Shown piece by piece: positions 17,780 to 27,037 of a DNA stretch of 64,000 nucleotides. The DNA lies in contig NZ_QUHC01000007.1 in NCBI RefSeq assembly GCF_003479425.1, forward strand, positions 182,531-246,530. The letters run 5' to 3'. The stretch's first letter is position 1, and every line of letters starts with the position of its first letter. The position numbers were made by a program, and so were the translations under genes. The DNA comes from Odoribacter sp. AF15-53 (GTDB taxonomy: Bacteria > Bacteroidota > Bacteroidia > Bacteroidales > Marinifilaceae). Below the pieces are notes generated by a model, which searched no databases, was not told the DNA's origin, and saw only the letters and a list, made by a program, of their open reading frames with translations.

Positions 17780-18970
17780 ATGAAGACATGTATCTTTATC
17801 ATGGTTATAGCCATGGGTATGATGAGTGCTTGCAATCGGAAACCTTCCGTTCCCGAAGGTGAGTTTTTGATTCAGGGAGAGTTAAAAGATGTTCCGGATG
17901 GTACGGTGCTCAGGTTGGACAAGAGTAACAAGGGGCTTATCGAGACTCTTGCCAAGGACACGTTGAAGGACGGGAAGTTTTCTTTCCGAGACACGATATC
18001 TTCTCTTCGCAATTTGATGATCGGTTCCATGGATCAGGGTTTCCCGCCTGACTGGTTGGAGGTGTGGGTAAAACCGGGTACGTATATGCGAATCACAGGG
18101 AAAAGTAAGTTAATTTTGTCTTGGCGGGTGGAGAGCGATGTACCGGAACAGGCGGATGAAAATAGTTTCGTGGATTGTCTTATGCCGGAACAGATGGAAA
18201 TGATGGCCTACATGGCGGACGAGTACGATTGGTTGAAAAAAGCGTACTTTTTTCCCGCGGATGACGTGGATGCAGCCTTCAAGAAAAAAGCATGGGCCAA
18301 GGTTGATTCTATCCGGAAACTGGAAAAACCGTTACAGGCGGTGTTGACAGAAAAAGAACTGGATTTCATGAAAACGGCTCCTGTTTCTAAAACTTGGATG
18401 AAGAGGATGTTGTGGTTTACGTCGCTGTTACACACGGGAAGAATGCCTTACGAGGCCGAGTTGAAAGAACTGTATACCCGTATACCGGAAGCGGAAAGGC
18501 AAACGGTAAATGGACAAGCAATTACTAAATATCTTTTTCCCCTTCCAACCGTGGAGGTTGGCGATCAAATGGTGGATGGAGATTTGTACGATATGGAGGG
18601 TAAACTCCGTCATTTATCGGAATTTAAAGGTCGTTACATCTTGCTGGATTTTTGGAGTTTGGGATGTGGAGCTTGCGTCTATTCAGTCCCGGTTGTGAAA
18701 AGGATTTGCTCGCAATATGCGGATCGGTTGACTGTAGTTTGTATTAATGAGAATCTTGAGAAAGATTGGAAGAAATACGTGGTTGAAGAGAAATTAGAAG
18801 GTAATCAATGGAACGAGTTGCTTCCCGCGAACACCGGTCTCTCGGCTCGGTACAACATTGACGGTATCCCGGCTTTCGTGCTGATCTCTCCCGACGGTAT
18901 AGTCTTGGAAAAGTGCAGTGGGTACAGCTCTCTGGTAGAGAGAGTGACAAAGCATTTGTCGCAGCGATAA
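17780..18970 (+). CDS. TlpA-like thiol-disulfide oxidoreductase lipoprotein with DUF4369
   Basis: 396 residues. A lipoprotein signal (GMMSAC-N, lipid Cys about 18) precedes a DUF4369 domain (about 28-130), a helical linker, and a C-terminal AhpC/TSA-type thioredoxin domain (about 255-395). The domain's redox motif is SLGCGACVYSVPVV (CGAC), and its cis-proline is in GIPAFVLIS. This domain order is common in Bacteroidota envelope proteins that keep cysteines reduced. Monocistronic; its end is 3 bases from the convergent GH20 gene. Confidence 0.87.
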   Translation: MKTCIFIMVIAMGMMSACNRKPSVPEGEFLIQGELKDVPDGTVLRLDKSNKGLIETLAKDTLKDGKFSFRDTISSLRNLMIGSMDQGFPPDWLEVWVKPGTYMRITGKSKLILSWRVESDVPEQADENSFVDCLMPEQMEMMAYMADEYDWLKKAYFFPADDVDAAFKKKAWAKVDSIRKLEKPLQAVLTEKELDFMKTAPVSKTWMKRMLWFTSLLHTGRMPYEAELKELYTRIPEAERQTVNGQAITKYLFPLPTVEVGDQMVDGDLYDMEGKLRHLSEFKGRYILLDFWSLGCGACVYSVPVVKRICSQYADRLTVVCINENLEKDWKKYVVEEKLEGNQWNELLPANTGLSARYNIDGIPAFVLISPDGIVLEKCSGYSSLVERVTKHLSQR

Positions 18971-18973
18971 TAC

Positions 18974-21238
18974 CTAGTGTACCACCACTTCGTCGATGAA
19001 CTGGAACCCGGCGTGCTTCTTGGCAAAAAGATGCACGTACCGGGCTTTCTCGTGGAAGCGGAAAGTGAATTCTTTGAAACGGAGATCGGGAATATCCGTG
19101 GGCACGTCATTTGGGATCGTGGCGATCTCTTTGTATGTTTTCCCGTCTTCGGATATCTTCACCCGCACGTAGTCCGGGATGTAAACACCCGGTCCGGTGA
19201 GTTGCATGAACGTGGTCGACACGTAGCTGATGTCTTGGACTTCGCCAAGATCAATGAGAATGTCCACGTGGTTAAGAAATCCTTGCCACCGACCGTCGCT
19301 GTATGTTAACCCGCCTCGCAAGCCGTCGGTTAGGGTCCCCTTGCCTGCGGCCGGATAGGCTCCGCTGTATAGTTTGTTGTAAGTAACCTTTTTCCCGATC
19401 GCTTTGTGATAGTCTATACGTTGAGAGATAACGGTTTCACTTCGCTTCCCGTTTTCGAAAATGGCAGAACTGACTATCGCAGAATCCCGGATGTAAAGTG
19501 GTTTTTCGTAACAGGGAGAAGTGATGTCGGGAAGAGTACCGTCAAGCGTGTAACGGATTTCCGGGTTATATTTCTCCGAGTCGAAGGATACTTTTATCGC
19601 TTTTTGCGTCGTGTCGACTTCCGTGATAAAGTCGATCCGGTCGCTTAACGGGAATGCGTTCACGCCATTGGCTCGTAACCATTTCACGTGTTGCTCGATC
19701 CGGCGTTTGAAGTCTTCGGGATTTTTCTTTGCCCGGGGAGTCCACACGACTTCCGATAGAGATAGCAAGCGGGGAAAAAGCATGTATTCCACGTGTTCCG
19801 GAGTTGAGATATACTCTGTCCACAGGTTGGCTTGCGCGCCCAGGATGTAACGAGCCTCATCGGGCGATAGGTTTTCCGGGATCGGATTGTACGAGTAAGT
19901 TTTAAGGTAAGGGGTAAATCCTCCTATCGTGTAGGGTTGTGTGGAAGGAGTATCTTGGTAGCTGTCAAGATAACAGTAGGCTCCCGGAGCCATGATTACC
20001 TGATGGCGGGAGCGGGCGGCATCAATCCCTCCTTGTTCGCCTCTCCACGACATGACGATTGCTCCGGGTGCCAGTCCGCCTTCCAGAATCTCGTCCCAGC
20101 CGATGAATTCCCGTCCTCGTTTTTCGATAAATTCGCCTACTCGTCGAATAAGATAACTTTGTAATTCCCGTTCGTCTTTTAGTTTCTCCTCTTTCTTGCG
20201 TTTTTGACATTTCGGACATTTGGCCCATGCGGCTTTGGAGGCTTCATCACCCCCGATATGAATGTAGCGGGAGGGGAATAGTTCCATGATCTCGGTCAGT
20301 ACATTTTCAATGAATTCGAATGTGGCCTCGTTCCCGATGCAGAATTCTCCATTCTGGTAAGCTTTTCCGGAACAGCATAATTGCGGGTAGACGGTGAATA
20401 TTTCCTCCGAATGGCCTGGCATTTCGATTTCGGGAATGATCTCCACGTGTCGATCTATAGCGTAGGCCACGATCTCCCGTATATCCTCTTGCGTGTAGTA
20501 TCCCCCGTACGCCCCGGGTGTGCCTTCTTCCAGATATCGCCGATCCTTGTCTGTCCACCATTCTTTCCAACCTATCTGGGTTCTCCATGCTGCTGTACGG
20601 GTCAGTTCGGGGTATTTCTTGATCTCGACCCGCCATCCCCCGGCATCCGTCAGGTGCCAGTGGAGCGTGTTGATCTTGTAGAGGGCCATGAGGTCGATCC
20701 ATTTCAGTATGTATTCTTTCGGGAAGAAATGACGGGAAACGTCCAGATGCATCCCCCGGTAGGGAAACGTCGGGTAGTCTTGGATTTCTAGAGCCGGGAT
20801 TTGCCATGAACGGGTGTCCGGGTGATAAAATCGTTCGTCATTCAATATTTGTCGCAAGGTTTGTAAGCCATAAAATAGTCCGGCTTCGGTTCTTCCCGTG
20901 ATCCGGATACTTTGGGGCGATATGTTAAGCTGGTAACCTTCGGGGGAGGATATTCGGGACGTGTCAATCTTTAGCTGAATGCTGTTTTTGCTGGAATTTC
21001 CATTCGTTAATTTATAGTGAGACACGATTTGAATGTTCGAATTCAGTATGTCTTCAAGAGTAGACCATTGGGCAGGAATCTGCAATGATGTTTTCTCGTT
21101 TAGCGTGAATGTTCCGTTAAGATATTGGATTTCTTGCGGTGCCGGGATAACGGATAATGCTACCGGTTTTGTCTTCGTGAGGGAGGACGTGCAAGCCGAG
21201 GCGAGTAATATCGTGCAATAAATGAACCATTTTTTCAT
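18974..21238 (-). CDS. Beta-N-acetylhexosaminidase, GH20
   Basis: 754 residues. Lipoprotein signal ending LLASAC-T. A GH20b support domain (about 30-150) precedes the catalytic TIM barrel (about 155-520) with YRGMHLDVSRHFF, HWHLTDAGGWR and the HIGGDEAS motif carrying the Asp-Glu catalytic pair. After the barrel come a chitobiase C-terminal segment (KVSFDSEKYNPEIRYTLDG) and an F5/8-type discoidin-like domain (about 620-754). Releases terminal beta-linked GlcNAc or GalNAc from glycans outside the cell or in the periplasm. Lies next to the mannosidase locus, which suggests joint work on N-glycans. Confidence 0.93.
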   Translation of the reverse strand: MKKWFIYCTILLASACTSSLTKTKPVALSVIPAPQEIQYLNGTFTLNEKTSLQIPAQWSTLEDILNSNIQIVSHYKLTNGNSSKNSIQLKIDTSRISSPEGYQLNISPQSIRITGRTEAGLFYGLQTLRQILNDERFYHPDTRSWQIPALEIQDYPTFPYRGMHLDVSRHFFPKEYILKWIDLMALYKINTLHWHLTDAGGWRVEIKKYPELTRTAAWRTQIGWKEWWTDKDRRYLEEGTPGAYGGYYTQEDIREIVAYAIDRHVEIIPEIEMPGHSEEIFTVYPQLCCSGKAYQNGEFCIGNEATFEFIENVLTEIMELFPSRYIHIGGDEASKAAWAKCPKCQKRKKEEKLKDERELQSYLIRRVGEFIEKRGREFIGWDEILEGGLAPGAIVMSWRGEQGGIDAARSRHQVIMAPGAYCYLDSYQDTPSTQPYTIGGFTPYLKTYSYNPIPENLSPDEARYILGAQANLWTEYISTPEHVEYMLFPRLLSLSEVVWTPRAKKNPEDFKRRIEQHVKWLRANGVNAFPLSDRIDFITEVDTTQKAIKVSFDSEKYNPEIRYTLDGTLPDITSPCYEKPLYIRDSAIVSSAIFENGKRSETVISQRIDYHKAIGKKVTYNKLYSGAYPAAGKGTLTDGLRGGLTYSDGRWQGFLNHVDILIDLGEVQDISYVSTTFMQLTGPGVYIPDYVRVKISEDGKTYKEIATIPNDVPTDIPDLRFKEFTFRFHEKARYVHLFAKKHAGFQFIDEVVVH

Positions 21239-21632
21239 AAACGTGATCTGTTTAGGTATTGTGGGGCGTATTTATGAAATACCGTACCAAGGTATTGTAT
21301 TTTTGGGGATGATGCAAATCGGAAGTAAATTATTAATCTGGTATTGTGTAGTGGTTTGTCAAGTTTAGAACTATCTTGTATTTTTCTCGTAATCATTTTA
21401 TTGCTCCCTTGTTTTCTTGTTTAAATGGAAGTTTGTTTGAGATAATAAAACATGAAAACCGTTAAAATGGCGGCTAGGTGGCGGCTAGATGTGGGCTAGG
21501 TGTGGGCTAGGTGTGGCTATAGTGTGAAAATAATCTGGAAATAGTCAACTTCATGTTTAGTTTGTCCGTGGGGTAAATAATGATTAAACAAGGATAGAGA
21601 AAAGGAATGATCATAAATAAGTAGTTTATTTT
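21239..21632. other. Divergent control region between GH20 and the ECF sigma gene
   Basis: No gene is apparent. The region is AT-rich and holds the 11-bp tandem array at 21467-21520; the ECF promoter follows directly at 21633-21662. Confidence 0.6.
21467..21520. repeat. 11-bp tandem repeats, about 5 units
   Basis: Units are ATGGCGGCTAG, GTGGCGGCTAG, ATGTGGGCTAG, GTGTGGGCTAG and a broken fifth, GTGTGGCTAT. The spacing equals about one DNA turn. The array lies about 115 bases upstream of the ECF promoter, so a binding array or spacer role is possible but unproven. Confidence 0.75.
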
Positions 21633-21662
21633 TTTGCAAAATAATATATTTCTTTAAATTTG
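21633..21662 (+). promoter_or_regulatory. Promoter for the ECF sigma gene
   Basis: TTTG, 18 bases, TAAATTTG. This is a full match to the Bacteroidota housekeeping pattern, 25 bases before the ATG at 21688. Confidence 0.7.
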
Positions 21663-21687
21663 TGTTTGTGGAATTTAGAAAATCTTT

Positions 21688-22275
21688 ATGAAAGAGCAAG
21701 CAGAATATGATAATGATGTTCAAGCGTTAGTGAACGACTTGAAGAAAGGTCATGAACCTGCTTTTGACTATTTATTTACTACTAGGTATGAGGACTTGTG
21801 TCGGTTTGCTCATGCCTTTGTCGGTTCTTTTGAAGTGGCTGAAGATGTCGTGCAAGATGTTTTTATTAAGATTTGGGAGAAGAATATAACGATTAGTAAT
21901 AGTGCTTCTTTGGATAGTTATTTATACGTGGCGGTGCGGAACGGGTGTGTGAGTTATGCTCGAAGGACAAGATCTCGTGTCGGTTTGGAAAAAGTAGAGG
22001 ATCATGAAGCGGAGGATGTTGTTGTTGAGGATTGGCAATTTGTTTGGGAAGCGGTTGAGAGTCTGCCGGAGCAGCGTCGATTGGTGTTGAAGTTAGTGGT
22101 GTTGGAAGATATGAAATATGCGGAAGTGGCTGAACGTTTGGGAATCTCTTTGAACACGGTAAAGACGCAGATGCGGATGGCTTACCGGGAGTTAAGACAA
22201 AAATTCACGGTAAAGGAACTTACTTTGTTGTTTTGTTATTTTTCAGGTAATGAGGCTTTTATTTATAAAAGATAA
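21688..22275 (+). CDS. ECF RNA polymerase sigma factor (FecI-like)
   Basis: 195 residues. Region 2 (about 25-95) includes LFTTRYEDLCRFAHAFVG and AEDVVQDVFIKIWEK. Region 4 (about 125-180) has LPEQRRLVLKLVVLEDMKYAEVAERLGIS. It belongs to the Bacteroidetes family-1 sigma-70 factors that pair with FecR and a SusC with an STN domain. The FecR gene starts 80 bases downstream, and a hairpin (22303-22324) lies in between. It likely turns on the SusC operon when the receptor is loaded. Confidence 0.92.
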   Translation: MKEQAEYDNDVQALVNDLKKGHEPAFDYLFTTRYEDLCRFAHAFVGSFEVAEDVVQDVFIKIWEKNITISNSASLDSYLYVAVRNGCVSYARRTRSRVGLEKVEDHEAEDVVVEDWQFVWEAVESLPEQRRLVLKLVVLEDMKYAEVAERLGISLNTVKTQMRMAYRELRQKFTVKELTLLFCYFSGNEAFIYKR

Positions 22276-22302
22276 ATTTTAGCAAAATAATTTGTTTTTT
22301 GA

Positions 22303-22324
22303 ATCACCCTTTTTTGAGGGTGAT
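22303..22324 (+). promoter_or_regulatory. Intercistronic hairpin between ECF sigma and fecR genes
   Basis: A perfect 8-bp stem (ATCACCCT with AGGGTGAT) with a T-rich 6-base loop lies 28 bases after the sigma stop. There is no T tract behind it, so it is more likely an RNA stability or attenuation element than a terminator. Confidence 0.45.
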
Positions 22325-22355
22325 GCGTCCTCTCACGAAAAGAATTCATAATACC

Positions 22356-23522
22356 ATGAAATTTATGGATGACAAGATAGAGGAATTACTGGTAAAAAAA
22401 GTTGACGGGGAGCTTTCTGCAAAAGAGGAAGAACTCTTGTCGCTATGGTTAGCCGAGGATGTGGAGCATGAGCGGGAGTTACGAGTGTTTATGGCGGTGC
22501 GTCAACGGCTATCCGTGTTGCGGGAGGAGTTTCAACCGGATGTTTCCGGGCGTTTACAATTTGTAAAGAGTCGGAGAAGAAAACGGATTCATTGGGGGCT
22601 TTGGTTGAGATATGCGGCAATATGGGTATTAGTTGCCGGAGTTGGTGGTTATTTGTTATGGCGTGATCGGGAAAGCGTGGAGCGAGAACACAGGATGTTT
22701 GCGCAGGTTGCTGTTCCCGGTAATGAACGGGCTTATTTGGTTTGGGCTGACGGGGAGAAGGTGGAGATTAACGAGATGATGAGAGATACGGTTTTGACAG
22801 GCACGGCTGGGGGGATCATGCGGGTGGATTCTAACCGGGTGTTACACTATGAGAGTCAGGATAGTTTGGCCAGTCGAGTCAATCGGATGCATAAGTTGGT
22901 GGTACCTAATGGTGGTGAATATCGGATCGTCTTGGAGGACGGTTCTGTTGTTTGGTTGAATTCTGCTTCGACATTGGAGATTCCGGAATATTTTGAAACG
23001 GGGGAGCGAAGGGTGAGATTGACGGGGGAGGGGTATTTTAAAGTGAAACGTGATACGAGGCGTCCGTTTTACGTGGAAACGGAACGGTTGAATGTGAGGG
23101 TATTGGGTACTGAATTTAATCTTTCTGCTTATAAGGATGACCTTTTGTCTGCGGCGACCTTGATAAACGGGGCGGTACGAGTGGTCGAATGTGGGGGTGA
23201 TTCTGTGATATTGAAGCCTGGGCAACAGGCGGTTGTCGGGAAAAGAGGATTAGAGGTTCAGGAGGTTGATGTCGCTTATATCACGTCATGGGTTGACGGG
23301 AAGTTTCATTTCGAGGATGTCCGGCTGGAGGATATTGCGTTGCGGATTGCCCGTTGGTATGATGTGAAGATTTCTTTCCAACAGGAGGAATTGAAAGAGG
23401 TGCGTTTTTCCGGGGCGATGTTGAAGTTTAGGCCCTTGGGTGATTTGATCGAGATGATCGAGGCCACGAGTTACGTACGTTTTGGAGTGCAAGGTGATAG
23501 TATTGTTATTTCAAGAAGATAA
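22356..23522 (+). CDS. FecR family anti-sigma factor
   Basis: 388 residues from ATG 22356; a second ATG nine bases later is also possible. The cytosolic N-terminal part (about 1-85) would hold the ECF sigma factor. One transmembrane helix follows (about 88-105, YAAIWVLVAGVGGYLLW). The periplasmic FecR domain (about 170-270) has VPNGGEYRIVLEDGSVVWLNS and LTGEGYFKVKRD. A DUF4974 domain closes the protein (FHFEDVRLEDIALRIARWYDV). It senses the SusC STN domain and releases the sigma factor. Confidence 0.92.
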   Translation: MKFMDDKIEELLVKKVDGELSAKEEELLSLWLAEDVEHERELRVFMAVRQRLSVLREEFQPDVSGRLQFVKSRRRKRIHWGLWLRYAAIWVLVAGVGGYLLWRDRESVEREHRMFAQVAVPGNERAYLVWADGEKVEINEMMRDTVLTGTAGGIMRVDSNRVLHYESQDSLASRVNRMHKLVVPNGGEYRIVLEDGSVVWLNSASTLEIPEYFETGERRVRLTGEGYFKVKRDTRRPFYVETERLNVRVLGTEFNLSAYKDDLLSAATLINGAVRVVECGGDSVILKPGQQAVVGKRGLEVQEVDVAYITSWVDGKFHFEDVRLEDIALRIARWYDVKISFQQEELKEVRFSGAMLKFRPLGDLIEMIEATSYVRFGVQGDSIVISRR

Positions 23523-23525
23523 AAA

Positions 23526-23551
23526 TCGAGAAAGTGGCTAGACTTTCTCGA
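23526..23551 (+). promoter_or_regulatory. Intercistronic hairpin between fecR and susC genes
   Basis: A perfect 10-bp stem (TCGAGAAAGT with ACTTTCTCGA) with a 6-base loop lies 3 bases after the FecR stop. The following tract (CTTTAG) is poor for Rho-independent termination. It may reduce or separate SusC expression from the regulators. Confidence 0.5.
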
Positions 23552-23629
23552 CTTTAGTTGGTCAATTGCTTTGTTCCCTAGAATTGAGAGTCAGGGTACA
23601 AGGCTATGTATAACCTTAAATGCAAATAT

Positions 23630-26600
23630 ATGAAAAAAAATCAAGAGCCTGATCTGATATTGCAGATATGGCAAAAAAAAACGTGGAGGATGATGCGTTG
23701 GGTGGGTTTAATTTGTTTGTGGTGTTTGTTGGGTGTACCGAAAGTGGGGTACGCGCAGGTGCGACTGGTTTCGTTAGAAGTGAAGGAGACCCCGATCAAA
23801 CAGGTATTACGGGTGTTGGGAAGTGAGTATGGTAAAGATTTCTTTTATAGCAACGTGCAAGTGGATATGAACGAGCGGGTGAGCGTGACGTTGAAGGACG
23901 TGACGATTGGCGAGGCTTTAAAACGGATTTTTGCAGGGAAAGAGGTGAAGTTCGAGGAGAAGGAGGATTTCGTGTTGATTTTGGAGGTGCGGGAACAAAT
24001 GAAATCATCGCAGGTTCGAGAAGTGAATGGTTTCGTGTGTGATGAGAAAGGGATGCCGTTGCCTGGGGTTACGATTTTAATTAAAGGTACGAGCGTGGGA
24101 TTTTCCAGCAATGTTGACGGGAAGTTTAAGTATGCCTTGGCAATGAAATTACCCGTGACTCTGGTATTTACGTCAATTGGTTATGAGAAGCAGGAAGTGG
24201 TGATCAAGGATAGCACGAAGGTTGTGAGCGTGAAGATGAAGCCGGATGTGACAGAGGTAGAGGAAGTCGTTGTTACGGGATACGCGACTATTCGTAAATC
24301 TAGCTTCACGGGAGCTTACACGGAGGTGAAGCGGGAGGAATTATTGAAGGTATCTCAAGGTAACGTGATCGCGGCTTTGCAGGTTTTTGATCCTTCGTTA
24401 CGCATCATGGAGAATAACGAGATGGGGTCTGATCCGAACACGTTACCTGAGTTTTACGTGCGGGGACGTTCCGGGATTAGCGGCATCTCCGAGTTGGAGG
24501 TGTTGCAATCCGAAACATCGGAATATGCGTTGACGGCTAACCCGAATTTACCTGTTTTTATTTTAGACGGGTATGAAGTGTCTGCGGAGAAGATTTATGA
24601 TATGGATCCGAATCTGATAGAGAATATAACAATATTGAAAGATGCGGCAGCAACAGCTATTTACGGTTCTCGTGCGGCTAACGGGGTGATTGTTATCGAA
24701 TCGGTGGCCCCGACTGTGGGAAAATTGAACGTGACGTATAATTTGACCGGGTCTATAACACAGCCGGATTTGACTTCTTACGGTTTGATGGATGCCCGGG
24801 AAAAGTTAGAGGCGGAAGTTGCGGCAGGATTATTGGATGCGGATGATCCCCTGGGATTGGGGACTACTTATGCTTCCCGGTTGGCAGACTGGCGGATGAA
24901 GAATAATTATATAACCCGCGGTGTGGATACTTATTGGCTTTCTAAGCCTTTACGGACGGGAGTTAATCATAATCATAGTTTGAGTATAAACGGGGGAATG
25001 GAGGCGATTCGTTTCGCGTTGAATTTACGTTATGGGATGGATAATGGGGTGATGAAGAAGTCTTTGCGTGAACGTTTCAGTGTCGGGTTGAAGTTGGATT
25101 ACCGGATGAAAGCGTGGCAGGTGACAAATGATGTTTCTTTTGGACGTACGGTGTCCGAGAATTCTCCTTACGGTTCTTTCGGGGATTATGTAAGAATGCA
25201 GCCTTATTTTGCCCCGTATGATTTGGAAACCGGGGAGTTGGTAGATCGTTTCCCGAAAGTTTACGGGCAAAATTCAGGGGCGGTAAATCCGCTTTACGAA
25301 GCGTTGATGGTGAATAACGAGAGTGGAAGTAATTATAATCAATTCACGAATAATCTAGGATTTAATATTACTTTCTTGGAGAATTTTTTGTTGAAAGGTA
25401 CGTTGAGTATTAATTATAAGGATTCGAAAACACGAAATTTTAAAGACCCGGCTTCTGCTACTTTTGATGGCAAGGATGTTTTGGAACGAGGGACGTTGAG
25501 TGAGTCACGATCGGAGAATTTTAGTTGGGATATGAGTCTTTTGTTGAGTTATAATCGGGTGTTCAAAGATCATAATGTTAATTTGAGCGTGGGGATGAAC
25601 GTGCAGGATTCTAAAAATGAGTACGAGTCAACAAAATATATCGGGTTCCCTTCTTCCGATTTGAATAAACCTCAGTATGCGAATAAATTATCTAGTAATA
25701 TACCCACTTTTTCTGATAATCACACGAGGTTGTTCGGGGTGTTTATGATGGGGAATTATTCGTACAAGAATATTTATTTGGTAGATGTTTCGATGCGAAT
25801 GGATGGGTCGTCCGAGTTCGGTAGTGACCGGCGTTTTGCAACTTTTTATTCTAGCGGATTGGGAATTAACTTGCATAATTATAAATTTTTAGCGGATAAC
25901 GGTGTTTTTTCTCAGCTACGAATTCGAGGAACGTGGGGAGAGACGGGGAAGGTGAATTATCCTCCTTTTGCAGCTCGTCACACGTATACGGTGCAAGCTG
26001 GGGCATGGCACACAACCGGGATGGGGGCCACGCTGACTTATATGGGGAATGAAGATTTGTCGTGGGAGAAGACATCAACGTTGAATTTGGGGTTGGATAT
26101 GACTCTCTTTAAACGTTATACGCTTAATTTGTCGTGGTATGACAAGGTAACGAATGATTTGATCACGGAGGTATCTATCGTGCCGTCTTCAGGTTTTACG
26201 AATTATAAAGATAATATGGGCAAAGTGAGGAACCGGGGTATCGAGGTGAATCTGAACGTGAACGCAATTCAAAAGCAGGATTGGGGGTTGAACGTGTTTT
26301 TCCGGGCGGCTCATAACAAGAACCGGATAATGGAGATTTCCGATGCGTTGAAGGAATACAATCAGAAAGTAGATGATTATTACTCGAAGTATCCTAATTA
26401 TAATAAACCGTTGTTGAAATACACGGAAGGAGCTTCGTTGACATCAATCTATGCTGTTCGGTCGTTGGGAATATCTCCGGCGAACGGGCAAGAGGTTTTT
26501 CTTGATGTAAATGGAAAGGTTACGTATGATTGGAATGCGACGAATCAGGTAGTTGTGGGTAACACGGAGCCCAAGTTGCAGGGATCTTTTGGATTCAATT

Positions 26601-27025
26601 TCCGTTGGAAGAGGTGGACGTTGTTCACGGCAGCTTTGTTCGAGACGGGAGGTGATTTGTATAATGCGACTTTGGTGGATAACGTGGAATGTGCCGATAT
26701 ATGGGGGAGTAATGTAGACAAGAGGGTGTACACGCAGCGTTGGTTGGAGCCGGGGGATGTTGCCCCGTTGAAATCAATCAAGGATCGTTACCGGGTGACT
26801 CGTCCAACTTCCCGTTTTGTTCAAAAAAATCGTCTTGTGAATTGTAATTCTCTTTCTTTAGGATACGAGTTTGATCCTCACTTGATTAATCGAATTGGTT
26901 TTAGCCGGATGAAACTTCAGTTGAACATGAACGAGATTGCTTACACGTCTTCGGTAAAACGGGAACGAGGGTTAGCTTACCCGTTTGCGAGAACATTTAA
27001 TTTTACCTTGAATGCAACTTTTTAA
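23630..27025 (+). CDS. SusC-like TonB-dependent outer-membrane receptor with STN domain
   Basis: About 1131 residues from ATG 23630 (an in-frame ATG at 23606 is possible). Signal sequence at about 20-45. An STN signalling domain (about 55-125, KETPIKQVLRVLG) explains the ECF/FecR pair. A CarboxypepD_reg-like domain comes next (about 132-220, EKGMPLPGVTILIKGTS). The plug domain includes EVVVTGYATIRKSSFTGAY and the SusC signature ILKDAAATAIYGSRAANGV. A 22-strand barrel follows, ending in the aromatic FNFTLNATF. Imports glycan or peptide ligand through the outer membrane together with the SusD protein encoded 12 bases downstream. Confidence 0.95.
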   Translation: MKKNQEPDLILQIWQKKTWRMMRWVGLICLWCLLGVPKVGYAQVRLVSLEVKETPIKQVLRVLGSEYGKDFFYSNVQVDMNERVSVTLKDVTIGEALKRIFAGKEVKFEEKEDFVLILEVREQMKSSQVREVNGFVCDEKGMPLPGVTILIKGTSVGFSSNVDGKFKYALAMKLPVTLVFTSIGYEKQEVVIKDSTKVVSVKMKPDVTEVEEVVVTGYATIRKSSFTGAYTEVKREELLKVSQGNVIAALQVFDPSLRIMENNEMGSDPNTLPEFYVRGRSGISGISELEVLQSETSEYALTANPNLPVFILDGYEVSAEKIYDMDPNLIENITILKDAAATAIYGSRAANGVIVIESVAPTVGKLNVTYNLTGSITQPDLTSYGLMDAREKLEAEVAAGLLDADDPLGLGTTYASRLADWRMKNNYITRGVDTYWLSKPLRTGVNHNHSLSINGGMEAIRFALNLRYGMDNGVMKKSLRERFSVGLKLDYRMKAWQVTNDVSFGRTVSENSPYGSFGDYVRMQPYFAPYDLETGELVDRFPKVYGQNSGAVNPLYEALMVNNESGSNYNQFTNNLGFNITFLENFLLKGTLSINYKDSKTRNFKDPASATFDGKDVLERGTLSESRSENFSWDMSLLLSYNRVFKDHNVNLSVGMNVQDSKNEYESTKYIGFPSSDLNKPQYANKLSSNIPTFSDNHTRLFGVFMMGNYSYKNIYLVDVSMRMDGSSEFGSDRRFATFYSSGLGINLHNYKFLADNGVFSQLRIRGTWGETGKVNYPPFAARHTYTVQAGAWHTTGMGATLTYMGNEDLSWEKTSTLNLGLDMTLFKRYTLNLSWYDKVTNDLITEVSIVPSSGFTNYKDNMGKVRNRGIEVNLNVNAIQKQDWGLNVFFRAAHNKNRIMEISDALKEYNQKVDDYYSKYPNYNKPLLKYTEGASLTSIYAVRSLGISPANGQEVFLDVNGKVTYDWNATNQVVVGNTEPKLQGSFGFNFRWKRWTLFTAALFETGGDLYNATLVDNVECADIWGSNVDKRVYTQRWLEPGDVAPLKSIKDRYRVTRPTSRFVQKNRLVNCNSLSLGYEFDPHLINRIGFSRMKLQLNMNEIAYTSSVKRERGLAYPFARTFNFTLNATF

Positions 27026-27037
27026 AGGGATTTAGTT

